From Siphonodentalium dalli (lineage: Eukaryota > Mollusca > Scaphopoda > Gadilida > Siphonodentaliidae), in contig CP136064.1 of NCBI GenBank assembly GCA_032622095.1, forward strand, positions 116,114,004 to 116,178,003: 64,000 nucleotides of DNA, read 5' to 3'. The notes under the pieces were generated by a model, which was given only the letters and a program-made list of their open reading frames with translations, was not told the DNA's origin and did no database searches. Below, one piece after another: positions 44,150 through 57,330 of the stretch. Position numbers and translations under genes: made by a program. Each line of letters begins with the position of its first letter. Position 1 is the stretch's first letter.

Positions 44150-44964
44150 GAAGAAGGCACCCAATTTGTGAATTTAAAAAAAATCTCTATTTCAAACTAT
44201 CAATTTGAATGAAAAAATCGTTATCCCTTATAACCAATCTATGCTATAGCACTATAACAACTCTTTACCCACACAATATGAGAATTATGTTCGAATTATG
44301 AAAAAAAGTGGTCGATAGCCAGTTTGACAGGAAATATTAAAAAAAAACACACTGCATTATCTAGACTATGAACCCAACTAGGGAATGCATTCAGTCCACC
44401 ATCTGAAACATCAATGTCTGCAAGAAAATAAATAAAACATTTTTCATTTCATATTTTAGTTTTTTTGGCAGCATTTGCATTTTTTTTTTTTAGGAAAAAT
44501 CACCATAAACTACATAATGTCTAAGATGAATCAGTATTGAGTATTTATATCTGCCAGATTATTGAAAACGTGGTTAATACATATATATTTTTTTTGTCCC
44601 TTACCCGATAAAAATAGTCCTGCAAATTAATGGCTTCTAAAAAAATATGAAATGAAAAATGTTTTGTTTATTTTATTGCAGACAGTCATGATCTAAGATG
44701 GTGGACTGAGTGCATTCCCTAGTTGGGTTCATAGTCTAGATAATGCAGTGTGTTTTTAAAATATTTCCTTTAAACTGTCGATCGACCTACTTGAAAAAAA
44801 TGTTGTTTTTATTTTTTCATAATTCGAACATATCTCTCATATTGTGAGGGTAAACATGTGTTGCTATAATACTAGAGCAACATTGGTAATAAAGGATAAT
44901 GATTTTTCCCTTCAAATTGTTTGAAATTTATATATTTTTTTAAATTCACAAATGGGGCGCCTCC
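44150..44964. mobile_element. 815-bp foldback element with about 300-bp arms
   Basis: The left arm runs from GAAGGCACCCAATTTGTGAA to AACATTTTTCATTTCATATTTT (about 44455). The right arm from about 44646 is its close complement, ending TTCACAAATGGGGCGCCTCC. Landmarks in both arms are TGCATTATCTAGACTATGAA and CCCAACTAGGGAATGCA. The loop of about 190 bp is AT-rich. TTA lies on both sides (44147-44149 and 44965-44967), which would fit a 3-bp PIF/Harbinger-type duplication, but three bases are weak evidence. A transcript through this CUX intron would fold into a long hairpin. Confidence 0.82.
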
Positions 44965-47140
44965 TTAATGGCAGAAATGGGTTTATGTCATGGGAAATGG
45001 ATTTTCAATATGTTGGTCGATATGTATCTTAAAAATATTATATGATGAAAACACATTTTGATATAATATTTTCATACCTAATTTTCTCTGAGATCTGCTT
45101 AGAGGATCTTACTTTTACACTACATCTGTGACCTTTACATGATATGATACGGGTAGTTGAGATTTCAAACAATGTACGTAATTGTGTTACTTTAACTATT
45201 GAACCGGGTTTTCAGTTGATATGTTCAGTAGGTTGGCAGATTATCACAATGAATATGGTTGATTTTTTTCTGGATTTCAATTTATGGTTCAGTTTGATAT
45301 TCAGTCATCACATGAACATGGAGAAATTAATCTTTGTATTATTTAAACTCGGCTTACTGGGCAAGAATGGTTGCAGGAACATCATTGCAATCTTATTATA
45401 TTTTTGCTTGAATTATATTGCAGGTTGAGGGTTGCAGAATTCATCAATTAGCTTTACCTGTAAATTGCATTGCACCTTTAATTTACATTAGCTGTATATG
45501 AATTCTAACGACAAATAGATAAATCATTTGAGATCTTAACATTATGATTTATTCAACGATAATGAATTCTTCCCTAACTGAATTCTAATTTAGATTAGGA
45601 TCAAAGAATTTTAAGATTCGGTCCTAATTGATCGCTGATTTTGATTTTTTTCGCAAGTGGCTTGCAAGAACTCGCTAATCAACAAAATCTTTTCAATTTC
45701 TACATTCTTGTTTATTGCATAATGTAATTTGCTTTCACACTCAGGTTGATGAGCAGCCCCACTTAAAAGACTAATGTTAAGTCAATTAAGTAGTCGAAAA
45801 ATCTCTAATGTGTATTGCAGGAGCTCATAGCGACTATTTGTGAATAACAATCACCCTAAAAACCTCGCAATCCCATTAATATCGTCATCAAAGAAATAAC
45901 ATTGAAAGTTTTTTCGATGCGGAGAAAGTTTTTGATAATTCATTCCATGGTTGTGCTGATGATATTTGAAGCACGGCTAGTCAAACGAGAAATCTATGAT
46001 TATTAATGACCAAACATTAGGCCCTGTACAATGATAGACATCAAACTGCACATCGCTTAACAAAGAAACCCTTTGCGCTAATACTTTTCTTGTACTTCTG
46101 CCTATAGGAAAAATGGGATGTTGTTATAAAAGAGGAATTACGAAGTGATGGGTCTATCTGCTTTACTGAACATTTGTCGGTCAATCAGCGAATGGAATGT
46201 AGACACACCCTAGATCAACATTCAACGGGTCAAAATCAATAAATAGCACCAGTAACTGAATGCATGCAGCATTTATATACTTTTTCTATGTCTTAAAGTC
46301 ACACATAGTATTCGAAAATTGAACATATTAATTTACATCCTAAAAAAAATGTGCAAACAACGATTGAAAATGCATACTTTGTTAAACTTGAGATTAGAGA
46401 TCATGGGAGTGGGGTTTTTACCTGGGTTTGGGGGGTTGGGCTTGTGCACTGGGCTTGGGGGGGGGAGGTTTGCCTCCCTCACTTTACCTTTCCAGCCCTG
46501 TTAATTTGAGGTTGCTATCGGCTGAGCCAAGGCAAATGCCTAGGCAAAAAGATATTTCATCGGCTATTATTTAGCCAAGGCAAATTTGAGAGCCTGAGAT
46601 GTTTTGTACAAAATTAAAAAAATTGCTATCTTAATGTTGCACTGATGAAGTCTGCAAGAATTCTACTGATAACAAAGACTACAGAGATAACAAGGATTAT
46701 CTTAATAATCAGCAATTTTAAACCAGACCCAACCAAAGTTTGCTTTGAATGGCATGATAAATGGACCAAGTTCCAATTGTAAACTAAAGTTATATGTGTA
46801 GAGCAATAAACTGCGGTCCTAGGTTTTTTAGCCGAAGAACGATTTCTGGCCTTGGAAATTTCTTAGCCTGACTGAGCCTGAGCAAATTTCTGCTAATTAA
46901 TAGGGCTGCCTTTCACAGCAAGCAAATGGACAAATGCACGCATTAGTAGGAAAAGTGTATTTCGAACTTTCGTGCCCATTTAACCATCAGCATTTCTACA
47001 CCCCCCTTGCTATTACCAATATGTAATTTATTCCATATAATGACATAACAAAACAGTAACATTCATCATTTTTATGTTTACCCATACCATAGTATGGTAA
47101 ACATAGTGTCGTTGCCCGGATTGACCACTCGTCGTTAGTC

Positions 47141-47158
47141 CCGTCCGTCCGTCCGTCC

Positions 47159-47192
<34 letters not shown>
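47141..47192. repeat. CCGT/CTGT tetranucleotide microsatellite
   Basis: Five CCGT-type units are followed by about eight CTGT units. This forms the head of the dispersed repeat that follows. Confidence 0.9.
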
Positions 47193-47204
47193 AGACACTT
47201 TATG

Positions 47205-47650
47205 CATGGTGCGATAACTCGAACATTTTATATCTGATCGGAACCAAATTTTGTATATGAATTTGTCAGCACCAAATACAGATCGAGTTCGAATATGGGT
47301 TCGATCCGAGTTTTTTTCACGGAGTTATGGCCCTTTTTCGACTTAGAATTCATGCATGCTACCATAACTCAAAAAAAATTTATCTGATCAGAATCAAATT
47401 TGGTATGCAAGTTTCTCGGACCAAAATGCAGATCAAGTTCGAATATGGGTTTGATCCGCTATTTTTCAATGGAGTTATGGTCCTTTTTCGACTTAGAATT
47501 CATGCATGCTGCCATAACTCAATTTTTTTTATCTGATCGGAACCAAATTTGGTATGCGAGTTTCTCAACTCAAAATACAGATCGAGTTTGAATATGGGTT
47601 ATATCCAACATTTTATACCAGAGTTATGGCCCTTTTTCAACTAAGAATTG
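47205..47650 (+). repeat. 150-bp tandem repeat, three units
   Basis: Units contain ACTTAGAATTCATGCATGCT, TATCTGATCGGAACCAAATT and GAGTTATGGCCCTTTTTC. The ACTTAGAATT landmark occurs at 47341 and 47491, with ACTAAGAATT at 47640, giving a 150-bp period. Confidence 0.8.
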
Positions 47651-47754
47651 AACAGATAACCATAGCAGTCTACAATTAATTACCAGTGGTATCAGTTTAG
47701 CTCTGAGAGCAGTAAATCTGTATTATGGGAATTAGAGTTATTTTTTACTCCCAT

Positions 47755-49010
47755 GTTTATGATGACACACTCCTCACCTGTATAGTTTTTGGTATCGATC
47801 GGTTGATCGGTTTAGAAATTATTAACACTTTGCATCCGCACATAGGCATGAGCTATCCGATGCTGTAACCAAATTATTTTTTGTCCGATTGTTTTCATAT
47901 TTGATATGTAGGTTTATAATGACACACCCCTCACCTGTATAGTTTTTGGTATCGATCGGTTGATCGGTTTAGAAAATAATTAACCCTGCACACAAATGCT
48001 ATCTGATCCATCTAAGTCAAACTGTTTTCTTCTGATATGCCTCATATTTCTTACCAAGGTTTTTCTTAGCACGTTCTTTATCTGTATGGTTTTTGGTATC
48101 GTTTAATTAACCCTTTTCAAACTTATTTTTACTTAGAACTCAAAACATTTTTAATCTGATCTACACCAAATTTGGTACATGTGGTCCTCACCCCGAAATA
48201 CAGATCAAGTTCAAATTTGGGTTTGATCCGATATATTTTAACAGAGTTATGGCCCTTTATAATTCAAGTAATTTACTACCTATTGTATATGCCCTGTGAG
48301 AATTTAAGACAAACAACTTTACACAGTAATCTGCTTTATTGGGATCAGAAAATGACACTGGATACTCTTTGCTAAACCACTGCTGCTCCCAGAGCTGTCA
48401 AATTTAAGTGATTGATGATGCAATAGTAATTTAACCCAACCTGTTGAAACATGTTCATGGCATTAATACAAATAGTCCATTGTCCATGTGAAGGATGTTC
48501 TGGAGCATGGCTGTTTAGAGAATTGTTGTTTACAGAGACACTGTTGTCTTATCTTGAGAAAACAATTTATCCACACATTAGTTCCATCATATGATGTCAT
48601 TGAAAATGATTAACACTCTCCACACATCATATGTTCATTCTCCTATTCTATGTCCAGGTTGATCGTGATCCACTTTTCACTTGCATGTATTTCAGGATTA
48701 AAATTAACCTATTCCATAGACACATAATATCTGATACGCAGATTTTAAATTATCTCTTTCGCCTTAGGCCAGGTTCACTAAGAATTTCTATTAATTATAA
48801 GCCACCAATTGAATATTCATCATTTGAGGATATATCTTATTTTGAAATTCCCTCTATTGCATTTGGGCTGCAGGATAATAATAATGGTTCTGGTATTCTT
48901 GAAGCTGACTTTTTGGTCAAATATTTTTCACCCAATCACTTTTATAATCTCATTCAGGTTGATTGTGATACATTCTTCATGCGTATAGATTTTGGTATTG
49001 ATTGAATGGT
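47755..49010 (+). repeat. 155-bp diverged tandem repeat
   Basis: GACACACYCCTCACCTGTAT followed by TTTTTGGTATCGATCGGTTG occurs at 47764 and 47921. More diverged units follow at about 48075, 48650 and 48955 (CAGGTTGATYGTGATMCA). The 124-codon open frame 48631-49005 lies in the diverged part and repeats QVDRDPLF / QVDCDTFF for the same reason, so I do not treat it as a gene. Confidence 0.65.
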
Positions 49011-49984
49011 TTTGAGAATATTAACCCAATATTTAATAATATTTCTGCTGTTACAGACATTGTATCTTTCCAATGATCAGCTTAGAATAAAATTAACCAT
49101 AGGTACATGTATACTGTACGCGATCCAATGTTATGACTCTAATATTTTCAATTTGACCCTTCTCATATCTCTCCTTTAGTTATCTGATAATTCTGTATTA
49201 AAATATTTTATATCCAACCATTATCAATCATATTTAATATCAAGGTCTATACACCCCTCACTTATATAGATGTTCAGGTGTTTGTTGGTCTCTAATCTCA
49301 ATCATCCCATAACTTTTACTATGCAGCTAACACAACAACATAATCTGTTATGACTCAGGTTCCATTGTAAGAATTAAATAAATAGAGTTATTATGATGTT
49401 AATATTGTAACAATTATATCTTTAACAGCTATGGTGCATCTGTCTAACTGTGTTTGGGTATAATTATCTTTATCAATCTATCACACATACATGTATCTCT
49501 GTTGGAGTGACCGAATAGGTTGAAATCGAATGTCATATCCATCTTCCTATTGTGTTTAAATGAGCAAGTTGCTCAATATGTCTGATTCCACTATGAAACT
49601 AATAAATAATAGTACGCTGTGAATTGTTGAAATTCTTGCACTCATAAAAAGATCGCTATCGCCAAGGTATGGGTTAAACATCTGCCGATCGTGATCGGCC
49701 TCTCGTTAGGAATCGGTGTCACTTATCATTATAAAAATAGATACATGTAGATTGATAAATATTTATTCGCATAATTTCCATAAAATACTTGTGAGAACAG
49801 TATGCAAATTTGCGAAAATTACTAACAACATTTCATGCATTGTACAAAAATAAATGAGTATAATATTCAGCAACAAAGTATTTGCATATATGTAATATAT
49901 TTGAAATGCAATGACAGTAATAACAATTCTCTGATTTTTCTGATTAATTGCATGTATATATTGTCAGATATGATTCTCACTGGT

Positions 49985-50085
49985 ATTAGATCATGCTATG
50001 AATCTCTACTCTGTCTTTCGCCCATTGAGATCATATTCCACCAGGACAAAACATGGGAAATTTTTGATGTTCTGACCCATTCTGA
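49985..50085 (+). repeat. Solo copy of ATGAATCTCTAC hairpin repeat
   Basis: GATCATGCTATGAATCTCTA and GAGATCATATTCCACCAGGA match the ends of the element at 12341-12690. Similarity continues through CATGGGAAATTTTTGATGTTCTGA. Confidence 0.55.
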
Positions 50086-50087
50086 CA

Positions 50088-50116
50088 GGGGGTGGGGGGG
50101 GGGGGGGGGTGGGGGG
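50088..50116. repeat. G-rich homopolymer tract
   Basis: A 29-base run is all G except for two T bases, next to the solo hairpin repeat. It could form G-quadruplex structures. Confidence 0.9.
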
Positions 50117-52227
50117 ACAAATATAACATTGAACAAACAAGGCAGGGACTATATTTCTTTGTTATTACTTGTTCCTCAATAACCTACTTCACATTAGGGG
50201 AGTTAATAGTTGAGCATGCTATCCTCTGGACCACACTGCGTCACTACATTCCTTCAAATGAATAAATAGGATTCAAATAACTACACTTTAGTGAGAGTTC
50301 CGTTATCAAAGGATAACAAGTTTTATAAAGTTATCTTTAATACAGAGAAAAAACATACAATGTCCTCATCTAATACATGTCCTCATTTCTGAGCGGAGCA
50401 GAACAGGTGCACAGTTGAGAGGGTTGTTCTGGTTCCATCACATGTGATTTCTGTTAGTGACTGTAGCTAGAAAACCAATGGACAATGTGATTCATCAATG
50501 GGGCCTGTTCCCTGCTTATCACATATAATAGATCCTGGTACCAGAGAACATTTAAACCATTCAGCTGCTCATGTATTATCAAAAAGCAAAATCAAATCAA
50601 CAGTACTAAACATTAACATGTGCCTACACACTGTACAGTGCATTTTATTTGTCAGCTGTTAGCAAGATCATTAGCTATCAATGTATCTCCTGGGAAAATG
50701 ATGGAAGAACTAAGAAAGAAATCGAGTTCATTGGAAAGCAGACAAAAAAAAATAGATCTTGGTATCTGTTTTGCCGAGAGCTGACACTAATAGATACAGT
50801 GTAACGATTGTTCGGGCCTGTCATACCAGCTGTAGAGCAAGAAATGATTGTGTCATGGATTGCCGACTCTATATAAGGCGACATGAAACTTGAGTTTTCA
50901 ATCACCCAGTGATTTTTGTGCCACTGCGTCAGTTGTCTGTGTATGTAATGTAGAGAACAACAACCGCTGTTCACTGGTGATTACCGATATATATGCATCA
51001 TCAGTGTAAAAATACATCCTATCCTGACACTCTCACAAGTCGACTGCTAAACTGGTGAATAGCTATCGGGAACGAACAAAACTATTGCATACAGTATAGG
51101 CTCTTTGATTGATTGGCCCTCTGATTGATTAGCAAGTTGATGGGAAAACGTTTTTTTTTTTTAGGAGGTTTGCTGTTCTCGGTAGGTTGGGTAATTATTG
51201 GTTGGTAACTTATGTTGGTTCTGTCACTGTTATGTAGAATAATCAGTTGGGATGCTGCTTTCATTTATCATGTGAATTTGGTTTTATTCCTGAATATATC
51301 AGTGAGATTGAGATAAATTTGAAAGCCATTTTCCAGCATTGAGATTTACATTTAGTTATGAAAATGATTAAATATTTGAACAATAAATATGGTCTATCTA
51401 TTCCTATATAGTGTTATATAGTTTCCTGGGTATAAAATAATATATATGAATCGAAGACCCCTGTCCAGCAACGCTTCTATCAATTAATATTGATTTATTT
51501 TGGATTTTCTGGTATAATACATGCTATCAATTTTGGAGATGACACGGCTCGCTGAAATGTTCGAAGCATAGCAAGCAGGAGAACTCTGATTCACCATGGG
51601 TTTCACCATGGGGGTATCCCAGCACCTGTGGTGCAACCTCTTGTTGTGGTGGGGTAATGAGTGCACAATAACATCATACACTGACACTCTCACTGCACGT
51701 GGGTATACCTGTACTTATTTATAGCTACATGTACATTGTATCTGGGATGTAAATGAAATTATTGCACACACTATATAATTCTGATAGATTGGGCTCTGCT
51801 TGATTAACAATCAAAAGAGAAAACTTATTGCTTGATTTATTACCCATTATCTGCATATTTTTTTTTTTAGTTGGTGTATGTCAGTTTGTTCTGTCATTGA
51901 TCTCTGAAGCCAGACAATGAGATTTTGCACCTCGTTGGTTATTTATACTTTTGTTTATATACTCACAAATTTTTATACCCCCACTTTTCAAAGAATGAAA
52001 AGTTAATGGAAACTTAACTGCCGAATCCCATTCGATTACATGCAAACAGTACGAGATAACTTGTAGTCGGCAGTCAACATGTAAAAATATTGTTTGGAAA
52101 TTTAAACTGAAAATATACATACATGTATACCCTGCTCTAATGCACTTTCCCCGCATTTGAAGAATCCCAATCCCTGTCTCCCTCAAACTCCCCATATTAT
52201 CCCCTATATCCACCCACCATCGCCCCT

Positions 52228-52249
52228 CCCCCCCCCCCCCCCCCCCCCC
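52228..52249. repeat. C22 homopolymer tract
   Basis: An uninterrupted run of 22 C preceded by CACCCACCATCGCCCCT and followed by AAAAGAAGAAG. Sequencing length error is possible in such runs. Confidence 0.9.
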
Positions 52250-53241
52250 AAAAGAAGAAGCTGTTACTCTTTCACTTATGGTTGATTTATTTTTGATAAA
52301 TGTATATAACTATGTGATAATGTAAAATTGAATTTTTATTAGAATATGTAAGTGAATTTTTGGGTAAGTGAATTCAGTTTCTGTTGAAATTTTCTAATTT
52401 TCCAAACCATTTGGCCAAAAAGTTAGTAAAATTACAGGCTTATAGTACACATCGATTAGTCATGCTGAAAATTTATGCACTCTATTGTCCTCGCGTGCCC
52501 TACCAATGATTTCTGATAGCGTCCTTTAAATTTCGCCTCTAACCTTCCTCAGTGAGGGCATGCTATAGATGGGCCCCACACAACACTCTTGGTGATTTCT
52601 AATGGCTTTGGAATTTCATCTATAATGTGTCATTGATAGGGTAATGTAATTATATGATACTGTCTCCAATGCCATTATTGTCCGATTGGTCTCATCCATC
52701 TGAGCTAGGTGTTATTATCTCTCCAGTTAAAATTTTAAACCACCAATTTTCCCCGATCATTAATCTATCACCTAATAAGGGGTCACCTATGGCCAATCAT
52801 TGAGTAACTGCAGGTGAACGACCTGCGGCTAGGGGGTGATGTGAAAGTTTGATGAGGTAAATTTGGGCCTGGCTCATTTATATATTAAGACATTATTGAT
52901 GGCAGGTCCTTTAATCCCAGGAACATGCAGGTAGATTTATTTAATTGAATGGATCATCTATTGTACGTTTTCAGGATAAATATTTTCAAATGTTTGTTCA
53001 ATTTATAGGGCTATGTCATATTTGAGATTAAGTTTAATCTTTAGATTATTTTCGTTTTAGTGCATTTCTGGCATCACAGCAGGCTTAATAACTGTGTATA
53101 TACTTGTATCCTTGCTTTGATTACTTAAGAAAAAACTATGGTACCAATTGATAGAAAATGTCTTACTGTTTTTAATTATTCAGCATTCATCAAGTTAATA
53201 TCTTATCGATATGATCAATAAAAAAATCAATTTTTCTGTGT

Positions 53242-53270
53242 GGGGGTTGGGGGGGGGGGGGGGGGGGGTG
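53242..53270. repeat. G-rich homopolymer tract
   Basis: TGGGGGTT is followed by about 20 G and TGG, then an A-rich run. The C22 tract 1 kb upstream is of opposite sense, so the two could pair. Confidence 0.9.
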
Positions 53271-54783
53271 GTAATTGAAATTAAAAAAAGGGAATTTAAA
53301 AAAAAAAAAATTTAGATTTGAATTCCTTGCTCAATTCAATAAATAAAAACTTTAAAAACTAAATTTTGAAAAACTAACGCCGTTATGACATCTGCTGTTT
53401 CGGGGTCACCACAGCAAATTTGGTTGAAATCGCTACAGCTGTCTGGGAGGGAAAATAGTGAATGGACGGATCCTTCTCTTTGATATATATACATGTACAC
53501 GTATATACTGTTGTGACATAGCGGTATGCACACTGGTATATGAGAGAGAAGTCACTTCTATAATCTTCCATGCTCAAATTTAATCTAGTGCATGTATTAC
53601 TGCTCATTTTTGTCACGTTCTGGGCGATCAAAATAGGTTGATATATACATGAAATTTCAGAAGTCAAAATTTTGCATTCATATGTAAGTTTCTCTTTGCT
53701 GTTTTCTTCATCCCTCACTAATGGACGGGAGACATTTGTGTGCTGTTTCTATCCTAATCTCTTCCCTACTCTCTGGGTTTTACTTCCCAAATGATAAGCT
53801 ATCATCATCTTCAATAATAAATGTCAAAGCTGATTCCAATATTGAACACACACTTTGAACTGACTTGGCCTGACCAAGTGGAATCCAAATCTGATTGGCT
53901 ATTTCCAGTTAATGGCCATCAATGCCATGTATTCTGCTTTAATTATAAAAATCCAGAGATAGGAGACTGGTGAAACCCAGGGATAAATTGACTTTGTGTG
54001 ATTATTTACTCCCTATGTAATCTCTTCTTTTTGGGAACAGAGCTGGCTCTATGTGGTCTCACTGATATTTTCTATTGAGAGGTAATATTTAAAACATTTC
54101 TCCTCACAAAATGGCCATTAATTTAGTAACATTATCAGGGCTGTGCTTTTCTAGAGTTATTGATATATTATAAACATTATGGTGAATAGCTTTATCACAC
54201 AAACAGTCTTTGTTGTGGTGTTGAATTCTAGGAGGAAATCAAACTGCCATGCTGGGGTGTTTAACTGATATACCATTAGTATGGGACCTAGACATTTCAC
54301 ATTAGGGTGATTATTAAAATGACATGAAGTATTGGTATATGTAAAGTGTGGTATATGCATATATTTGTGTTCTAGTTGGCATTAACTTCTATGTGATGAG
54401 TTCTGTAATCATTGTGCAGTTGTGCTATATAATTATATATTGATATGATTGCAATCATGGACCATTTCATATATATCTCTGAAATACATGATTGCAATCA
54501 GGAACCAGCCAAGAGAGTGATATGGGTGATTTATTCTCCAGGAAATGGGTCACCTGCCCCCTCCCCAGCTCCCCCCCCCCATTTCTGGCAGAAAGTAGTG
54601 ACTTCTCTCTGCTATCGCAGTGCTTCTGTTATTTTCCCGCAAATGTCATGATAATTTCCGGAAACTTTTGTTATTTTCTGCATACATTTTATCTTCTAAA
54701 AGCGTGATCATTTCCCACCATTTTCATGATTATTCTGTCTTGAAACTGATAGTGTGAGAGCCCTCCCCTCTTTAATAAGCTGA

Positions 54784-55493
54784 CCGCAACACGATGCAAC
54801 AATGTTGCATTGTGTATGGTGGCATGTTTCTTGTTGCACGCAACAACATTTTTGTGACTTTTCAAATAAGTTTGATTTTGTTACGTGTTGCAGCTAATTA
54901 CATGATGTCAACCAATTACGTGATTGTCGCATGCTAATTTCAGCTCTGGGTTTTCCCCAAACTTCATAGAAGCAGACTTTGTAAGTATGCCTCGTCTGAG
55001 AATAAAACAAATCTTTTAATACAAGATAGAAAAAGCTTTTGTTACTCAATAGTCTATAGTTTGAAGAACGTAATAGACAGATTATCCCGACCGAGGTTGG
55101 AGATAATAAATTTAACTTTTTGTCTTCATCTTTTAGTACATCTTTCTGTCAATATTTTGTTATTTTGTTTAGCAATTGAGCCCCATGATCAACATCAAGC
55201 TACATTATACCAGTATTTCAAATTTGATAAATTCATTCAACCACTGAGTTGTCAGCTATATTTTAATTAATGATATATATACATACATGTATATACATAC
55301 GACTATATGTTGCAATTAATACATTTTTTTTCAAGTGAATTATGAGTTAATTTAGTCAACGTCAGCATTTTGTTGTCTGCTGTTGCCTATTGTGTTGTGT
55401 GCAGTGATTAACAACAAAGTTACGCCAACAAAAAACATGCCTCCGTACAAGCTCCAATAATGCTGCGCAATATTGTTGCATCGTGTGCAGCGG
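54784..55493. mobile_element. Element with GATGCAACAATRTTGC inverted ends
   Basis: The left end CCGCAACACGATGCAACAAT and the right end ATTGTTGCATCGTGTGCAGCGG are inverted. Further inward, GGCATGTTTCTTGTTG and CAACAAAAAACATGCC also pair. TGCAACA motifs recur near both ends. The 710-bp body has no transposase. No target duplication is clear. Confidence 0.6.
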
Positions 55494-55536
55494 GTTTTAC
55501 CCATCGGTCCCCCACCTACCATATCTGAGTCCTCAC

Positions 55537-55976
55537 CAAGCCTGCAAATAGTGTGTCTGTCATTTGCAGAAAGAGGTCCCCAGAGGGTGATTTTAGTGAT
55601 GCTATCCCGCTCAGTAGGCTAGCATCACCAAATTTACCCCCTGGTGTCCTCATTCTGTTTAGGCCTCATCTTCTGGGAAGTATCTAGTCTCAAATTAACA
55701 TTGTTTTTTGTTACTTGTTCTCTTCTGGGAAGTTTCTATATGCCCTAATTTGCAGAAGATAAAATATATAATCAAGGTGACTAATGTGTGAACATCAGCA
55801 ACTTTAACTGAGGAATTTAAATCTGATCCTAGGTCTCCCATTGCAGTGAGGCCTATGCAGAATGATGTCCCCAGAGGGTGAATTTGGTGATGCTAACCCA
55901 CTGTGCGGGATAGCGTCACTAAATTCACCTTCTGGGGACCTCATTCTGCAAATGACAGACACTACTTGCAAACTTG
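55537..55976. mobile_element. Double-hairpin MITE, copy 3
   Basis: The TIR CAAGCCTGCAAATAGTGTGT is inverted at the right as AGACACTACTTGCAAACTTG. Both hairpins and the TTTGCAGAAGATAAAAT spacer are present. Flanks GTCCTCAC (55529-55536) and GCCCCCAC (55977-55984) match at 6 of 8 bases, as expected for an old 8-bp duplication. Confidence 0.8.
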
Positions 55977-56949
55977 GCCCCCACCCTGACCTGTTCACTT
56001 CACTGCACCCATGAATTGCCAATGATACCCATTTAGTATTGAGTGTTCCCTATCTTCTGTGCCTGCCATGATTGTCTTGATGGATTTGTAATGAACCAAC
56101 TGTTCAGTCTCAATACTGACAGAGGGCAGTAACCAGAGCTCTGTCCATTACTCTTCATTAGACCAATTGCCTTTTCTATAGGTATTTGTCTTTGAACAGC
56201 AATCCAGTAGGATTCTTTACATTGACTACACTTAAGATAAACTATGGCTGAGACTTGTTGTCCTACATAATAATATCAATGTCTTTGTTCTCTTATGATT
56301 TTTTATCAATTTGACTCTCACATGTTTTTAATTCCCTGATCATGGCTTTTGGGAGACATGAGGGGGTCTGGTCTGCTATAGATATCTGTGCACCATAGTT
56401 GATTTTATTGGTCTATTTGAAGCTTGGAGTTTTGTGTTTATGGAATGCTCCCTCTACCATCAATGATAAGTGATTTTATTGGTCTATTTGATGCCTTGGA
56501 GTTTGTGTTTAAGGTGGGCCATCCTTGCTGTCATATAAACATGCCACACACCCCACTAATTGTTTGAGTTATGGCTGTCTGATGGTACTTTGAATAGGTT
56601 TTCGTTATCTTTTTGTTGGATTCCTTCATGATTTCTGATCTGCTGATACATTTAACACCAAATGGTGATATCTACATGTGTGTTCCACCCTGAGCATTCA
56701 TTTTTTTAACATCACTGAAGTGAGTTGGAAAATATTTATCGAAAACAGGGAAATGTGTGAAATCTTATTGTCTTCATTTAATAGTGTGCTTAGCAAAATC
56801 ACGAACAGTGCCTGTTTACTGAGTATTATATCAATTCTGATAGCAAATATCACATATTGTTCTTTTGGCAGTTTTTATCAATCTACCATTGCTCTCTGTA
56901 AGTTCAACCCTTGACCTTTATAACTTCCAGTCCCCCTGCATGTGTACTC

Positions 56950-57330
56950 CAGGCTGGATATAGTGTGTCTGACATTTGCAGAATGAGGTCCACAGCTTCA
57001 CCAAATTTGCCTTCTGGTAACCTCATTCTACTTTATAGGTCTCAACTGATGTGGGAGACCTAGGATCAGATTGAAGTTACCCAGTTGACGTTTGTGATGT
57101 TCACCCATTATATAGTCACCTCGGTTATGCAATTTATCTTCTGCAAATTAGGGGATATAATGTAGAAACTGAACAGAAGGGAAAAATTAACTAGAAGGTG
57201 AGGCCAAAGCGGAATGAGGTCCCCAGAGGGTGAATTTGGTGATGCTAGCTCACTGTGCAGGATAGCATCACTAAATTCAACCTCTGGGAACCTCATTCTG
57301 CTAATGACAGACACACTATTTGCAGGCTTG
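56950..57330. mobile_element. Double-hairpin MITE, copy 4 (left hairpin reduced)
   Basis: The left hairpin is cut down to GAATGAGGTCCACAGCTTCA...CTTCTGGTAACCTCATTC, while the right one (57211-57300) is full. TIRs CAGGCTGGATATAGTGTG and CACTATTTGCAGGCTTG persist. No clear duplication remains at the flanks. Confidence 0.7.

Noticed and set aside
48631-49005. 124-codon frame with internal repeat
   Set aside because: Its QVDRDPLF/QVDCDTFF repeat comes from the diverged 155-bp tandem DNA repeat.
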